Of a DNA stretch of 64,000 bases, positions 1 to 10,278 are shown one piece after another. The position numbers and the translations under genes were made by a program. The stretch is from Asterella californica (Eukaryota; Streptophyta; Marchantiopsida; Marchantiales; Aytoniaceae). Position 1 is the first letter of the stretch; every line of letters starts with the position of its first letter. Location of the stretch: the NCBI GenBank assembly GCA_036924285.1, contig JAYKYS010000002.1, positions 41,617,501 through 41,681,500 of the forward strand, read 5' to 3'. The notes below the pieces were generated by a model, which was not told where the DNA came from, ran no database searches, and saw nothing but the letters and a program-made list of their open reading frames with translations.

Positions 1-56
1 CAGCCAGGGCCATGTCTGCTGAAGTTGTACACAAGCTCGTCTCCGTCCTTGATGAG
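1..56 (-). CDS. possible partial exon at the left edge
   Basis: Read on the minus strand, a pyrimidine-rich acceptor ending CCCCCACAG is followed directly by an open frame starting L-I-K-D-G-D-E-L-V-Y-N-F and running to the window edge. The balanced residue composition and the well-formed acceptor suggest a real exon whose remainder lies beyond position 1. Only about 18 codons are visible, so I cannot name a family. It could also be chance. Confidence 0.3.
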
Positions 57-640
57 CTGTGGGGGCAGGGCCTACCAATGAGCGACAAGACACGGCGTCT
101 CGATGTGAGAAAGTGTTCACAAACAGAATCCGTGTTCACTCATAAGCTAGCAGAGGCAGCAGGCAGGTGATAAGAGACCGGGCTCTTCGCCTCTAAAACC
201 TCTCCGGATTCTTGATTCAGCTCGGATCCAGCAGCTACTAGTCACTACCTACTGTATTTCGCAACTTCCCTGTACCGTGAACACAACTTCTCGTAGTCAA
301 ATCATCGTAGGAACTCCTTCCCATGCTCACTACGGTAGTTAGAGGCGTATGTGCTTCCAAGTTGGGAGATTCCTTTCCCCTAAAGCTCGGTTAGGATTTC
401 CCGGATGTTTTAGTGAGTACTTTTAAGCGCATTATTTTTAAGAAGACAATCCAATCTATGGATTCCAGACATGCTAGGCTTGGCTTACGAGAAGAAACGT
501 AATCCCAGACTCTTCAGTCCTCAACGACCATCACGTAGAGAAATATGGACTCCTTCGGGTCACGCCCGAAGGGGAGAGACATCTTTATTTCCGGGAAGCG
601 CCTCTCCATAGAGCCTTCCCCGCCATTTATATATATTCCT
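57..640. other. non-genic stretch, nothing recognised
   Basis: If the exon at 1-56 is real, this is its upstream intron or flank. I see no long frame, RNA gene or clear repeat. Base composition changes sharply to very AT-rich at about 640, where the minisatellite starts. Confidence 0.5.
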
Positions 641-1260
641 TATCATTCGTTCTAGTTTCGCTTCCTCGCAAGGTTATTACTTTGTAGGAATAACCTTACG
701 ACATAAAGTGACTGCAAGTAGTTTATTTACGATTGTAACATTTCTGGAAGTACTTTTATTTACGGTTATAACGTTACTGGACATTTCTGAAAGTACATTA
801 TTAATGATTATAACATTAGTGAAAGTTAACGTTATTTACGTATAATTATAACGTTATTGAAAGTATATCTACTTACACTTTTCAGTATATTTATATACAC
901 TTATAACGTTACTTAAATTTTATTTTTTTACGCTTATAACATATTATTTAAAGTATATGTCTTTATGCTTATAACGTGGATTTAAGTATGTTCATTAATG
1001 GTTATAAAGCTATTTAAGCTATATTCGTTTATGCTTAGAAAGTACTTGTTACTGGGTATATTTCTTCACGCTTATAACGTCACTGAAAGTATATTTATTT
1101 ACGCTGGTAATGTTTAACTTACTTAAAGTATATATATAATGTTATTCAAACTATATATGTAATGATAATTAACATGTATTTATATACGCTTATAACGTTA
1201 CTTAAAAGTTATAAGCGTATATAAGTATACATATAATGTTACTGCAAGTGTTCCAAACAT
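641..1260. repeat. degenerate 33-bp AT-rich minisatellite, block 1
   Basis: Many diverged copies of a unit of about 33 bp lie in tandem. The unit reads roughly TATATTTATTTACGC followed by TTATAACGTTACTGAAAG. Spacing varies through small indels and partial units. The short frames here repeat the same peptide pattern and are not genes. The same unit returns at 1590-1835 and 2831-4450. Confidence 0.85.
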
Positions 1261-1589
1261 GCGCCAATAAAAGTAAAAGACTGAATATTCATTTTGTTCA
1301 CGTACAGACAAGAATCAGAAAGTGTAAAGTGAGTAAATCATCACTTGCGAATTTCATTCGTACAAAACGAATATTTTGTTAATTAAATTAAACATAATGA
1401 ATTAATCTGTTATAACTTTACGTACTGATTTGAGCATTTACTTACCAATTGCTCATACCGATGCACTGTAAAATAGGATGCGGGTACCGGAGATAACATA
1501 AAGCTATTGGAAAAAAAATCTGATATTGCACTACTGTAGGCTTAAAAGTACTCAATTATTAGCTCCTCAGCTTATTATTATGCTTAAAA
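1261..1589. other. AT-rich interruption of the minisatellite
   Basis: The 33-bp unit is not recognisable here. The stretch has no coding frame and no repeat that I can name. It may be an insertion into the array or an eroded part of it. Confidence 0.4.
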
Positions 1590-1835
1590 ATTGATCTAAA
1601 ATATACTGATTTACGCTTATAAAAATACTGAAAGTGTGCTTGTAAGGTTACTGAAATTATATTTATGTATGCTTATAAGATTTATCCTTTTACACTTGTA
1701 ACGTTCCTGAAATTATATTTTGTTTATGCTTATAAGGTTACTCCAAGTGTATATATTTGTTTGTTTATGCTTATAACGTGACTTAAAGTTTATTTATTAT
1801 ACTTAGACCACAAGGGTGCAGGATTTAAACAACAA
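1590..1835. repeat. 33-bp minisatellite, block 2
   Basis: The core motifs (GCTTATAA, TTACTGAAA, TATATTTAT) are the same as in the first block, in short interrupted tandem form. The block ends just before the tRNA-like sequence at 1853. Confidence 0.75.
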
Positions 1836-1852
1836 GGTTACTTTGTAATAAG

Positions 1853-1925
1853 GGCATTGTAGCTCGGATGGTTGAGATTCGAACATAAGGAGATTGAGGT
1901 CTCAGGTTCGAATCCTGATGTGAAT
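1853..1925 (+). other. tRNA-derived sequence (SINE head or tRNA relic)
   Basis: A box A-like stretch, TAGCTCGGATGG, lies at 1860-1871. A perfect box B, GGTTCGAATCC, lies at 1905-1915. The box B is part of an intact T arm: stem TCAGG/CCTGA around the 7-nt loop TTCGAAT. The D stem is nearly intact. The flanking acceptor halves do not pair, so this is not a working tRNA. An internal RNA polymerase III promoter next to repeated DNA is typical of a tRNA-derived SINE or a tRNA pseudogene. Confidence 0.6.
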
Positions 1926-1945
1926 TTAAATTTTGGTTAAAAAAT

Positions 1946-2544
1946 CTAATTTTGGTTATAAGTTCTGGTAAATTAGCCTGGAAACTTGAATTCCAGAAAA
2001 TCAGTTAGATTTCTGGTTGTAAGTTTCAGAAAATTCTCCTGGAAAACTGAATTCCAGAAAACCGGTTTTGATTCCATGCAAGTGTCTAATTTTGGTTGTA
2101 AGTTCTGGTAAATTATCCCGGAAACTTGAATTCTAGAAAATCAGTTAGATTTCTGGTTGTAAGTTCCAGAAAATTCTCCTGGAAAACTGAATTTCATAAA
2201 ATCGGTTTTGATGCCATGCAAGTTAGTCACTGTAATAAGATTTTTGCTCATTGTAACAAGAGTCCATTCGATAATCTAATTTTGGTTGTAAGTTCTGGTA
2301 AATTATCCTCTGTAACAAGATTTTTGCTCATTGTAACAAGAGTCCATTTGATAATCTAATTTTGGTCGTAAGTTTTAGTAAATTATCCTGAAAACTTGAA
2401 TTCCAGAAAATCAGTTAGATTTCTAGTTGTAAGTTCTAGAAAATTCTCCTGGAAAACTGAATTCCAGAAAATAGATTTTGATTCCATGCAAGTTAGTCAT
2501 TCTAACCAGATTTTTGCTCATTGTAACAAGATTCCATTCGATAG
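1946..2544. repeat. tandem repeat of about 190 bp, four copies
   Basis: Four direct copies start at 1946, 2086, 2276 and 2356, each opening CTAATTTTGGT. Copies 2 and 4 are about 190 bp long. Copy 1 lacks the end of the unit, and copy 3 keeps only its start and end (80 bp). Within a unit, GAATTCCAGAAAA recurs, so the unit itself arose from a shorter internal duplication. The block lies inside the 33-bp minisatellite field. Its small open frames are not genes. Confidence 0.85.
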
Positions 2545-2830
2545 GATAACTTTTTAAGATAAAAAAATAATTTATTTGTGGTTCACATCACAACTTTCTT
2601 TTTGGGTTTATTTCTCAGCCGTCGGATCTCAGTTTGAAGACATCTACGACTCATTTTGTAGGTCTCAAGATTTTGGTCATTTTTAGCACTAGATCACAAA
2701 CTTTAAACAACGAATAAGAACATGACAAGTAGGTGCAGTTTTGATGGGCTAGCTCGCCAAAACTAATCTTCAAAATTTTGAACTGAGACTGATTCCAATG
2801 AGATATCTTATCGTTAATATAGTGGTTTAT
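2545..2830. other. unique spacer between repeat blocks
   Basis: There is no recognisable repeat unit and no coding frame here. Confidence 0.4.
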
Positions 2831-4450
2831 AAAGTTATTGTAAATATACTGATTTACGCTAAAAGTTACTAAACGTATATTGATTTATGCTTAAAACTTT
2901 ACTGCAGTATATTTATTTATGTTTAAAATGTTACTTGAAGTATATTTAATTACACTTATAACGTTACTAAAAGTATATGCATTTATGCTAATTATGTAAC
3001 TGAAATTATATTTATATATGTTTATACATTAGTGAAAGTATATATATTTACGTCTATAACATTACTGAAAGGTACATATATTTATCCCTATAAAGTTACT
3101 GCAGGTATCTTTATTTATTCTTAAATGTAACTGAAACTATGTATGTTTATTTGTGCTTAAAAAGTATATTCACACTTACAGAGTTACTGAAATTATATTT
3201 ATTTATGCTTATAAAGTTATGCGAGTATATTTATTTACTGGTTCATTTATGCTTATAACGTTAATGAAAGTATATTTATCTGCTCTTATGCTTATAAAGT
3301 TACTGCAGGTTTATTGAGTTACGCTCAAAATGTTATTGGAAGAATATTCATTTATGTTTTATAACATTACTGAATATATATTTATTTACGCTTATAATGT
3401 TACAGGTTACTGAATATACATTTATACTAATAAAGTTTGAGTAACGTCACGCTTAAACGTTACTGAAAGTATATTTATTTATGCTTAAAATGTTACTTAA
3501 ACTATATTTAATTACACATATAGCGTTACTGAGAGTATATTCATTTGTTTTATTTATGTTACTGAAAGTATATTTATTTATGCTTATAATTTTATGTAAT
3601 GTGTATTTATGCTCATAAAGTTACTTGGAAGATATTTATTTATGTGCTTATAACTGTATCTATTTACGCATTATACCTTTACTGGAAGGATATTTATTTA
3701 CACTTATACAAGTTAGTGTAAGTATATTTACTTATGCTTAGAAAATTATTGCTCGTATATTTATTTATGCTCATAAATTACTGAAAGTATATTTAAATTT
3801 TAAATTTTATTTATTTACTTACGCTTATAACATTTACTTAATGTATATTTATGCTTATAGAGATACTGAAAGGTGAAAGTATATTTATTTACGCTTATAA
3901 CGTTACTTAAAGTATATTTTCATTTACAAGTTACTGTAAGTATATTTAATGTTAATGAAAGTATATATATTTATGCTTGTAAAGTTACTGCAGGTGTAAT
4001 ATATATATATACTAATATTACTTACAAAGTTATGGAAAGTATATTATTTAAGCTACAAAGTTACTGCAATTATTTACACTAAGTCCTTTAACATTACTTA
4101 AATCATATGTATTTATTTATGCTTATAACATTATTCAAATTTATTTATGCTTATAGTATGCCTAAGGTTGATATAAATTAATATACTTTCAGTAACGTTA
4201 AGCTTAAAATGTTACTGAAAGTATATCTATTTAGGCTTAAAATGTTCCTTAAAGTATCTTTAACTACACTTATAACATCACTGAAAGTATATTCGTTTGT
4301 GTATTATGTGACTGAAAGTATGCTTATAATGTTACTTAAACTACATATATTTATCCTTATGAATTTACCACAAGTATATTTATTTACACTTATAACGTTA
4401 TCGAAAGTATATTTATTACGTTTATAACGTTAATTACAATATATTTATAC
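2831..4450. repeat. 33-bp minisatellite, main block
   Basis: This is the longest block of the TATATTTATTTACGC/TTATAACGTTACTGAAAG unit, about 1.6 kb and dozens of diverged copies. Typical variants replace ACGC with ATGC and CGTTACT with AGTTACT. Near 4165-4200 a short part appears in the reverse orientation. There are no unique spacers between units, so this is not a CRISPR-like array. It probably arose by replication slippage and unequal exchange. Confidence 0.85.
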
Positions 4451-4726
4451 CATCACAACGGTTGGTAAATGACACTAACAAAAATCCACTTGCTTATGGG
4501 TCCAAGCACCTTATTGCCAACTTCCCTTCTTGGTCGAGGTATCTCTATTCCATAAGTACAATCCCATTCCTTATGGGTCCAAGCATCTCCATTCTACAAG
4601 TTCATATCCTTCCCCACGGCTTGTACAGTGAATTTCATTTTCTCTTATTCAAAAAATGTGTAAGTGTTATAAATATTTATTTTAATAAGCTATTATATAA
4701 AATTAAATTTATTTATAAATATTATA
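4451..4726. other. non-genic, short internal duplication
   Basis: The phrase CTTATGGGTCCAAGCA occurs twice, about 78 bp apart (near 4492 and 4570). This gives a 109-codon open frame with no recognisable protein. I see no gene. Confidence 0.4.
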
Positions 4727-6129
4727 TGTTACCTAGTACCGGTGTCGTGCTACTTGACGGCTACATGCTTGACTTCTACTCCGACGCTTGAGTTTAGTAG
4801 TTCTAGAAGTTAGCTCATATTACTTCTAGTCCTTTATGTATATGTTTTGACACATTTGCATACGGTGTTAAGACTATTTTGAGTCCTAGTAGGTTGATAG
4901 TATGTTAGTTATCTTGTTCAAGCATTTGTGCGCTTGTGCAAGTGACTTCTTACTTGTCTATGACGTTCAATGTACATAACTTAGGGTTTCCATGCTGATA
5001 GGGGTTTGAGCTCATGGGTTGTACTTACTTGTCGCCCATGCGCGCTTTCTAGCTGGTTTAAGTTATATTTCAGGGTTGCGTGTCATTTTAGGTAGTTTAA
5101 GATTTACGTTGGCATTTTAGGGGAGCTAACGTGGTAGCCTATGAGTGAAGTTAAGTTACCACGTGGATTAGGGTACTAAAGGACAACCAAGTGGAGCTAT
5201 GAACTCTCATTGGTCTATTTTTGTCTTTTGTAAAACTCTAAATTTAAAAACAGAGGTCTAAAGAAGATTTCGAGCATTTGGCGAAGGGACTTCGAAATCT
5301 GAGAGCAAGGGAGGGTAGAGCTCGTCATGCCAAGTGTGAATTCAGTGAAATTCTCTATCGATTTGAGGCAATAAAGATGGAGTTATGAGCAATTGAAGTT
5401 CGAATTGTGCCAGAACTGAATCACTTTTGTTGGATTTAGAGTTTTCAGTGTCACTTGCAGCAGATTTGAGGAAATTGCTTCAAAACTCCGAGGTTGTGTT
5501 CTCTGCCAGCAGGGCTACGATTTCCTAAAAAGTTTCGCATCGATTGAGGGACTGAGTAATTCAGGGCGGCCGCTGAAGCAGAGGGGGTCTAAAAAGCTCT
5601 TAATCTAGAGCAGCGACTTCAGAGAAGGAGATCTGGAGTTCTGTGTATAATCAGAGTCCCAACTTCACAGGGATGTTCAGCATCCTGTAGACTTCAAATC
5701 TTGTAAGAATCTTTGAAAGTGATCGAGTCAATCTTCTGTTATAGGTCGAAATAGCCACCTGGGTATCAGAAATTGCTGTAATTTTCTTACTCAAAACTTT
5801 TCTGTCCACATCTCGGTGCTGGAATTTGATCTCAGGCTGAAACTTCGTGTGTGTGTTCAGTAGGACCTTATTTACATGTAGGGGAAATTTAGAAGTCTAA
5901 ACTTTCATAGTTTTCCTCTCTTTGAGTGTCAAAGTTCACCGCCTAAACCTATGACTACTAGTTAGATCTAAATTTTGCCTTTTGAGCATATTAGAGGATC
6001 CTACATACATGTGAGAGTGTTTATAGCCCCTGTTGTGACCTGAAAGCTAACTTCTTGAATAAACAATCACAGCCAGAAGCCCGACGCTTTCCTAAGTAGA
6101 AGGATCACACTCCGACACCGGAGTAACCA
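4727..6129. mobile_element. possible solo LTR or inverted-repeat element
   Basis: The left end reads TGTTACCTAGTACCGGTGTCG. The right end, read in reverse complement, is TGGTTACTCCGGTGTCG. The ends therefore share TTAC and the 9-bp core CCGGTGTCG, and the span starts TG and ends CA as LTRs do. The interior has no coding frame, contains AT-rich promoter-like stretches and is about 1.4 kb long. The bases just outside the ends do not form an obvious target-site duplication, so the call is tentative. Confidence 0.3.
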
Positions 6130-8082
6130 ACTCATCCGGAGAGAATCCATAAGTGAAGAGCAAGATGGTGCGTTACTGGGGTATAAGTCCGGAACCTTAA
6201 TTGTCTAATAACGTCGTTTGCCGAGGACATTAATTAATCTTCTAACCCTTCTCGCCGAAATAATTAAATATTAATTAACGTACACCCATGTACACATAAG
6301 CAGCCTCGAACTCGGTTGAATAGGCATTGATTCAAATGTCCTGTTACTTAAGTTGAAGTATTTTACAAAAAGATTTTATATTTCTTGAATTGGGATGGAA
6401 ATACCGAGCCAGTTTGAAATCTATACTATTTCTGTCATGGATAGCTATAAAACATGGTGCTCTAATTAACATTGATTACTAATGAGGATCGCGTTCTGAA
6501 AATCCATCATGTCTATTTCAAGTGTTTATCATTGCGGTTAGTAAAAGTGATCCAATACAAATCCGGCAGAAACGACTTACTGTGTAAAGCATGTAGAGAA
6601 ATGCACGGATGGTAAACTGGACAACCAATCATCTCAGACTTTACACTTGAGAAGCATGGATGGTAAATTGCCAACCAGTCATATTAGACTTTATGAAGAC
6701 AATACATTTCCATCCAAACGGTAGGTAAGAAGGGCTCGTAAGGGTTAAAAATAAAAAGGGATCTCCCGACGGTCGATGCGATAATCCAAAGCGGTATAAT
6801 TTATCACTTAAATTTTCTGATGAGAAAGCATAGGTGATATTTAAATTTATAACAAAAGAATTTATTATTTTAAAAGACAAAAGTCAGGTATTATGGTTCT
6901 TGGATTGCAATTTTTCCTGCATTGCTTATAGGTTTTTGTCAAATGCATATTGTATATGATATATAATCTTAATGTTTAAATATATTATCATTTTAAGAGA
7001 TATGTTATATACATATATTAGCACCTACAAAACTAAATTAACAACTCATCTAACATTAATTAATAAAGCCCGGATGTTTAACAAGATATCACTCCTCTGT
7101 CCGGTCCAGTTGCATCACTTTGCTTCTCTTCACGCTTGTTTTCTTGTTTCCCTCCGCGATTAAGTTAAAATGTACACTTTGCATACATATTCGACTAGTA
7201 GGGAAGTTCTTGTACTACAATGCATGCATATTCACCCGAGCTTCGTTCTTTCAATGTATTTCAGTGTCATTATTTTTATATGTGTTTTACTTTTACACTC
7301 TAAACCAATCAGGTGTTATTTTAGATAGTTTTATTAAAAGTAATATTCAAAAGACTTCTCTAAATCGTTCCAAAAATGAGTTTCTATTTCTCTTCATTAA
7401 TGATTATCAGAAAATAATTATTTTCTCTAAACTAGAGGGTTATTTTAACTTTTTGTTACTAATTTCTCTGAGGTAGAGGGTTATTTAACTTCTCGTCATA
7501 TATAGTGATTCGATATTCAAACCGAAACAAATCTGTCTTTAAACTGAAGCTGTTGTCCCTGTGATAATACACTGTGTATGTTTATAGTAAATGATTTCTT
7601 TACAATATAGTACATGCTGATGTCTTCACAATGTACTGTGATGTCTTCACAATATAGTACATACTATCTTCTTTTTTTCTCTTCACTTGTTAATAAATTT
7701 TTTATATTAACATTAATTTTTTATCATAATCAACTATTATCTAAATTTTTTTCTATTTTATAAATTTGTCCTCTTCCTTCTGTCTGCCCAAAGGGCACTT
7801 TGCATGCATATACGACTCCACGACGCTCGGGGTGACTAGAAGGATGGAGCTCCCATGTTAGTGTAAATTTAATTAGTTTACAAACTTTGATTCTAAACTT
7901 ATGTCCACCTCATCATAGTATAAGTACGATATTAAATTTTTAGGTGAAACTAAATTTTAAATATTACCTTTTGAGACTAAAGTAAACTTTGATGAAAACG
8001 GAATAAAAACTGGGTCCACCTAAAAGAATAGGTCATTCACAGGTGTCCAAAATCTCCTGTACAATTTACACAGTGAAGAGGA
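6130..8082. other. AT-rich non-genic region
   Basis: There is no recognisable gene. A short direct duplication, GGATGGTAAA...CAACCA...AGACTTTA, occupies 6603-6695 with a period of about 51 bp. A second small duplication around 7590-7670 repeats GATGTCTTCACAAT. The short open frames at 6972-7476 are AT-rich and low in complexity. Confidence 0.4.
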
Positions 8083-8185
8083 TGTATATTCACCCTCTTC
8101 CGAGTTAGGAAGAGGAGAGAATAATCGTTTAATTTATACCTAACCCTTCATGCAGGAAAGGTTAAGTATAAATTGAACGTCTCAT
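8083..8185. repeat. double-hairpin foldback element, copy 1
   Basis: Two consecutive inverted repeats are present. The first pairs ACCCTCTTCC with GGAAGAGG. The second pairs AATTTATACCTAACC with GGTTAAGTATAAATT. The same two-hairpin order recurs at 54638-54745, so this is a dispersed small foldback (MITE-like) family and not chance. Confidence 0.65.
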
Positions 8186-8904
8186 TAAATCATAATGTAA
8201 TTGTGTACAGTTCTCCGGCCTTGTACCTTCTGAAACGCGAGAGCCGAGCCATCACTTATGGGTTTTCTCTTGCTTTCTCAGTGTTTCTAGACATAAACTA
8301 ACAAATAATGTTCATAAAATTTTTAAATTTTTAAATTTACATAGTAAATACTTTCCACTTAACACTTGTATATTTATAAACGAGCAAAAGTTCCCAGAGT
8401 TCGTAGGTGATGTATATATTTACGCAATGAACACAAACCATGACAAGTCCCAAACATGATCTATCATGTATTTACAGAATTATAATATTATAACTAATTT
8501 TGGTATGACCTTCAATGCACTCTCTTTAAGCAGTGGTCAAGACAAAAACCATCAAGAAAATAAAACAGATTGTAGTACGTCATCATATAGCATTTTTTCA
8601 TGGACAAGGCACTCCTCCACGGACGGAAAATACGCATCCCGGCTGCACTACGGAAAGTACGTGGTTACGGTGTTATGTCTATGCTGAAAAATGGATAACT
8701 GAAAGAAAATCAGCTTGTCGGAGACAGCCCGTCCGATTGGTTACAGCAGACATGCATATAATCAGACATCTAAGTTAAAAATCTTAAATTTAATTAATTG
8801 AATGTATACTTTTTCCGCTTATATCCTATTTTCTTTATTTATTCTCTATATTTTAGTCATCTTCTTTGGTAGAAAAAAAAAACAAAACAAAGAGTTACGA
8901 TTGT
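8186..8904. other. non-genic region
   Basis: Two overlapping frames at 8466-8778 do not resemble any protein I know and lack splice context. I find no repeat or RNA here. Confidence 0.4.
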
Positions 8905-9090
8905 AATGAAATTGAGAGGCTATGCATAACGATTTATCCATATCCAACCTAATTCTTTGCAGGGTTTCACAGCTTCCCTCCGTCCCTTAACCATATGTTA
9001 ACACGGCAAAATATGCTACACTATAGGAAAAATTCCTTTTCTCTTTTCAGTTTTCAAAATCTACGTATAACTATGCTCATGCGTAACAAA
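8905..9090 (+). repeat. dispersed MITE-like repeat, copy A
   Basis: This copy opens GAAATTGAGAGGCTATGCAT and ends with CTATGCTCATGCGTAACAAAA. The same start (GGCTATGCAT-like) and end (ATAGCTATG...AAAA-like), about 185 bp apart, recur at 35468-35672, 35673-35878 and 61375-61565. The middle is T- and C-rich and more variable. Confidence 0.6.
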
Positions 9091-9177
9091 AAATTATTAA
9101 TAAAATACACAAAACTGTCCCAAAATAACTACAAAAATGTTTATCTGTAAAAAAAAGAAGTAATATATTTGAGTTAT

Positions 9178-9224
9178 AACCGAACCCTTCCCGTCGAAAA
9201 GGTTCGGAGATAAATTGAAGAGTG
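9178..9224. repeat. foldback hairpin of the AACCCTT family
   Basis: An imperfect inverted repeat pairs GAACCCTTCCC with AAGGTTCGG and is followed by AGATAAATT. The arms resemble the second hairpin of the element at 8083. Confidence 0.5.
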
Positions 9225-9540
9225 AAATATACATGCCTCTAGACAATATAATCTACGCCGAGTGCTTGTCTATGCTCTGGGAGTTGGCGGCCTATCAAAC
9301 ATAAGTCATCTAAGTGCCAGTCATCGAACAATAAAATGCCATGCTTGCAAGCCACATAATAAAGACGAGCTGGAACACAAGGAGAGTAAAGAAAGACTGC
9401 CGTAAAGATGATATCGAAGCCCACAACACCTCGCTACCTTTCAATCGACATATAATCTTCAATCTGTGATAACTTATACTGAACCCCAAACATTTCCATT
9501 TGTTTCTGGAGTGAGGCTTAAATTATTAGGCCGAGTGAGG

Positions 9541-9594
9541 CTGGATTAATTTATTTCCTAACCCTTCTGTTGGAAAGGGTTGGGTGATAAATTA
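9541..9594. repeat. foldback hairpin of the AACCCTT family
   Basis: TTAATTTATTTCCTAACCCTT pairs with AAGGGTTGGGTGATAAATTAA across a short loop. This is the best-formed single hairpin of the family. Confidence 0.6.
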
Positions 9595-10278
9595 AATATT
9601 AGATTTATCATTTATTAGTGGCGATTAGTGTTCCGCATAATATGTACTTTGGGAAGCGCGTAAAGACGCGACTCCCTTATGGTTTATGTCCACCTCTTCT
9701 TGCGTTTTCAGGTTGGATGAACAGTTAATACTTATAGAAATTATCGATTTTTCTTATGAGCTTGGCAAGCGAGCAAAAGTATACAAAAGTTCATCTCGCA
9801 TGCATATTATTTTGGGCATGATAACTCTAGTATGAATAAACCCTGGGTGAGAACAAAAGAGCATAAAAAGGAGCCCCAACTCTCGCAAATTAGACCATAG
9901 TTGAGTCAACTATAAGGCTGGGTTAGTGAAACATGAAGAGATCATCAGCTCCTGAAGCCCGGACACGTGTCAATTCTGCTGGTGCGTCGTGACAATGGAA
10001 TAATGAACGAAAAGAACAGAGAACGAAATGGAAAACGGAGAGCTCGCATGGTTCCTCTTGTCTGGTCTCGCTCTTCCTATCCGAGTTCGTTCTTCCCGTC
10101 AGGTATGTACATGTCTGCGTGAAGTTTCCTCCTATGCTAGTGAGTGAGGGTGGGAGCACGATCGTCCAGATCAGACCAGGGCAGGGAGAGTATGCACTGA
10201 TCGATCGATCGATCAATCCGTGTAGAACTTTGTCGCAGTCAGCGTGTCGCGCTGCGACCATCAGGAGCCGTGGGAGAA
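9595..10278. promoter_or_regulatory. upstream region of NDUFA6
   Basis: The region lies just before the NDUFA6 start codon and should contain its promoter and 5' leader. A (GATC)n palindrome, TGATCGATCGATCGATCA, occurs near 10198-10215. I cannot place a transcription start or a convincing TATA box. Overlapping minus-strand frames here are shadows. Confidence 0.4.

Noticed and set aside
641..4450. Regular short repeats that could suggest a CRISPR-like array
   Set aside because: Units abut or overlap with no unique spacers of constant length, the units are themselves degenerate, and the context is eukaryotic.
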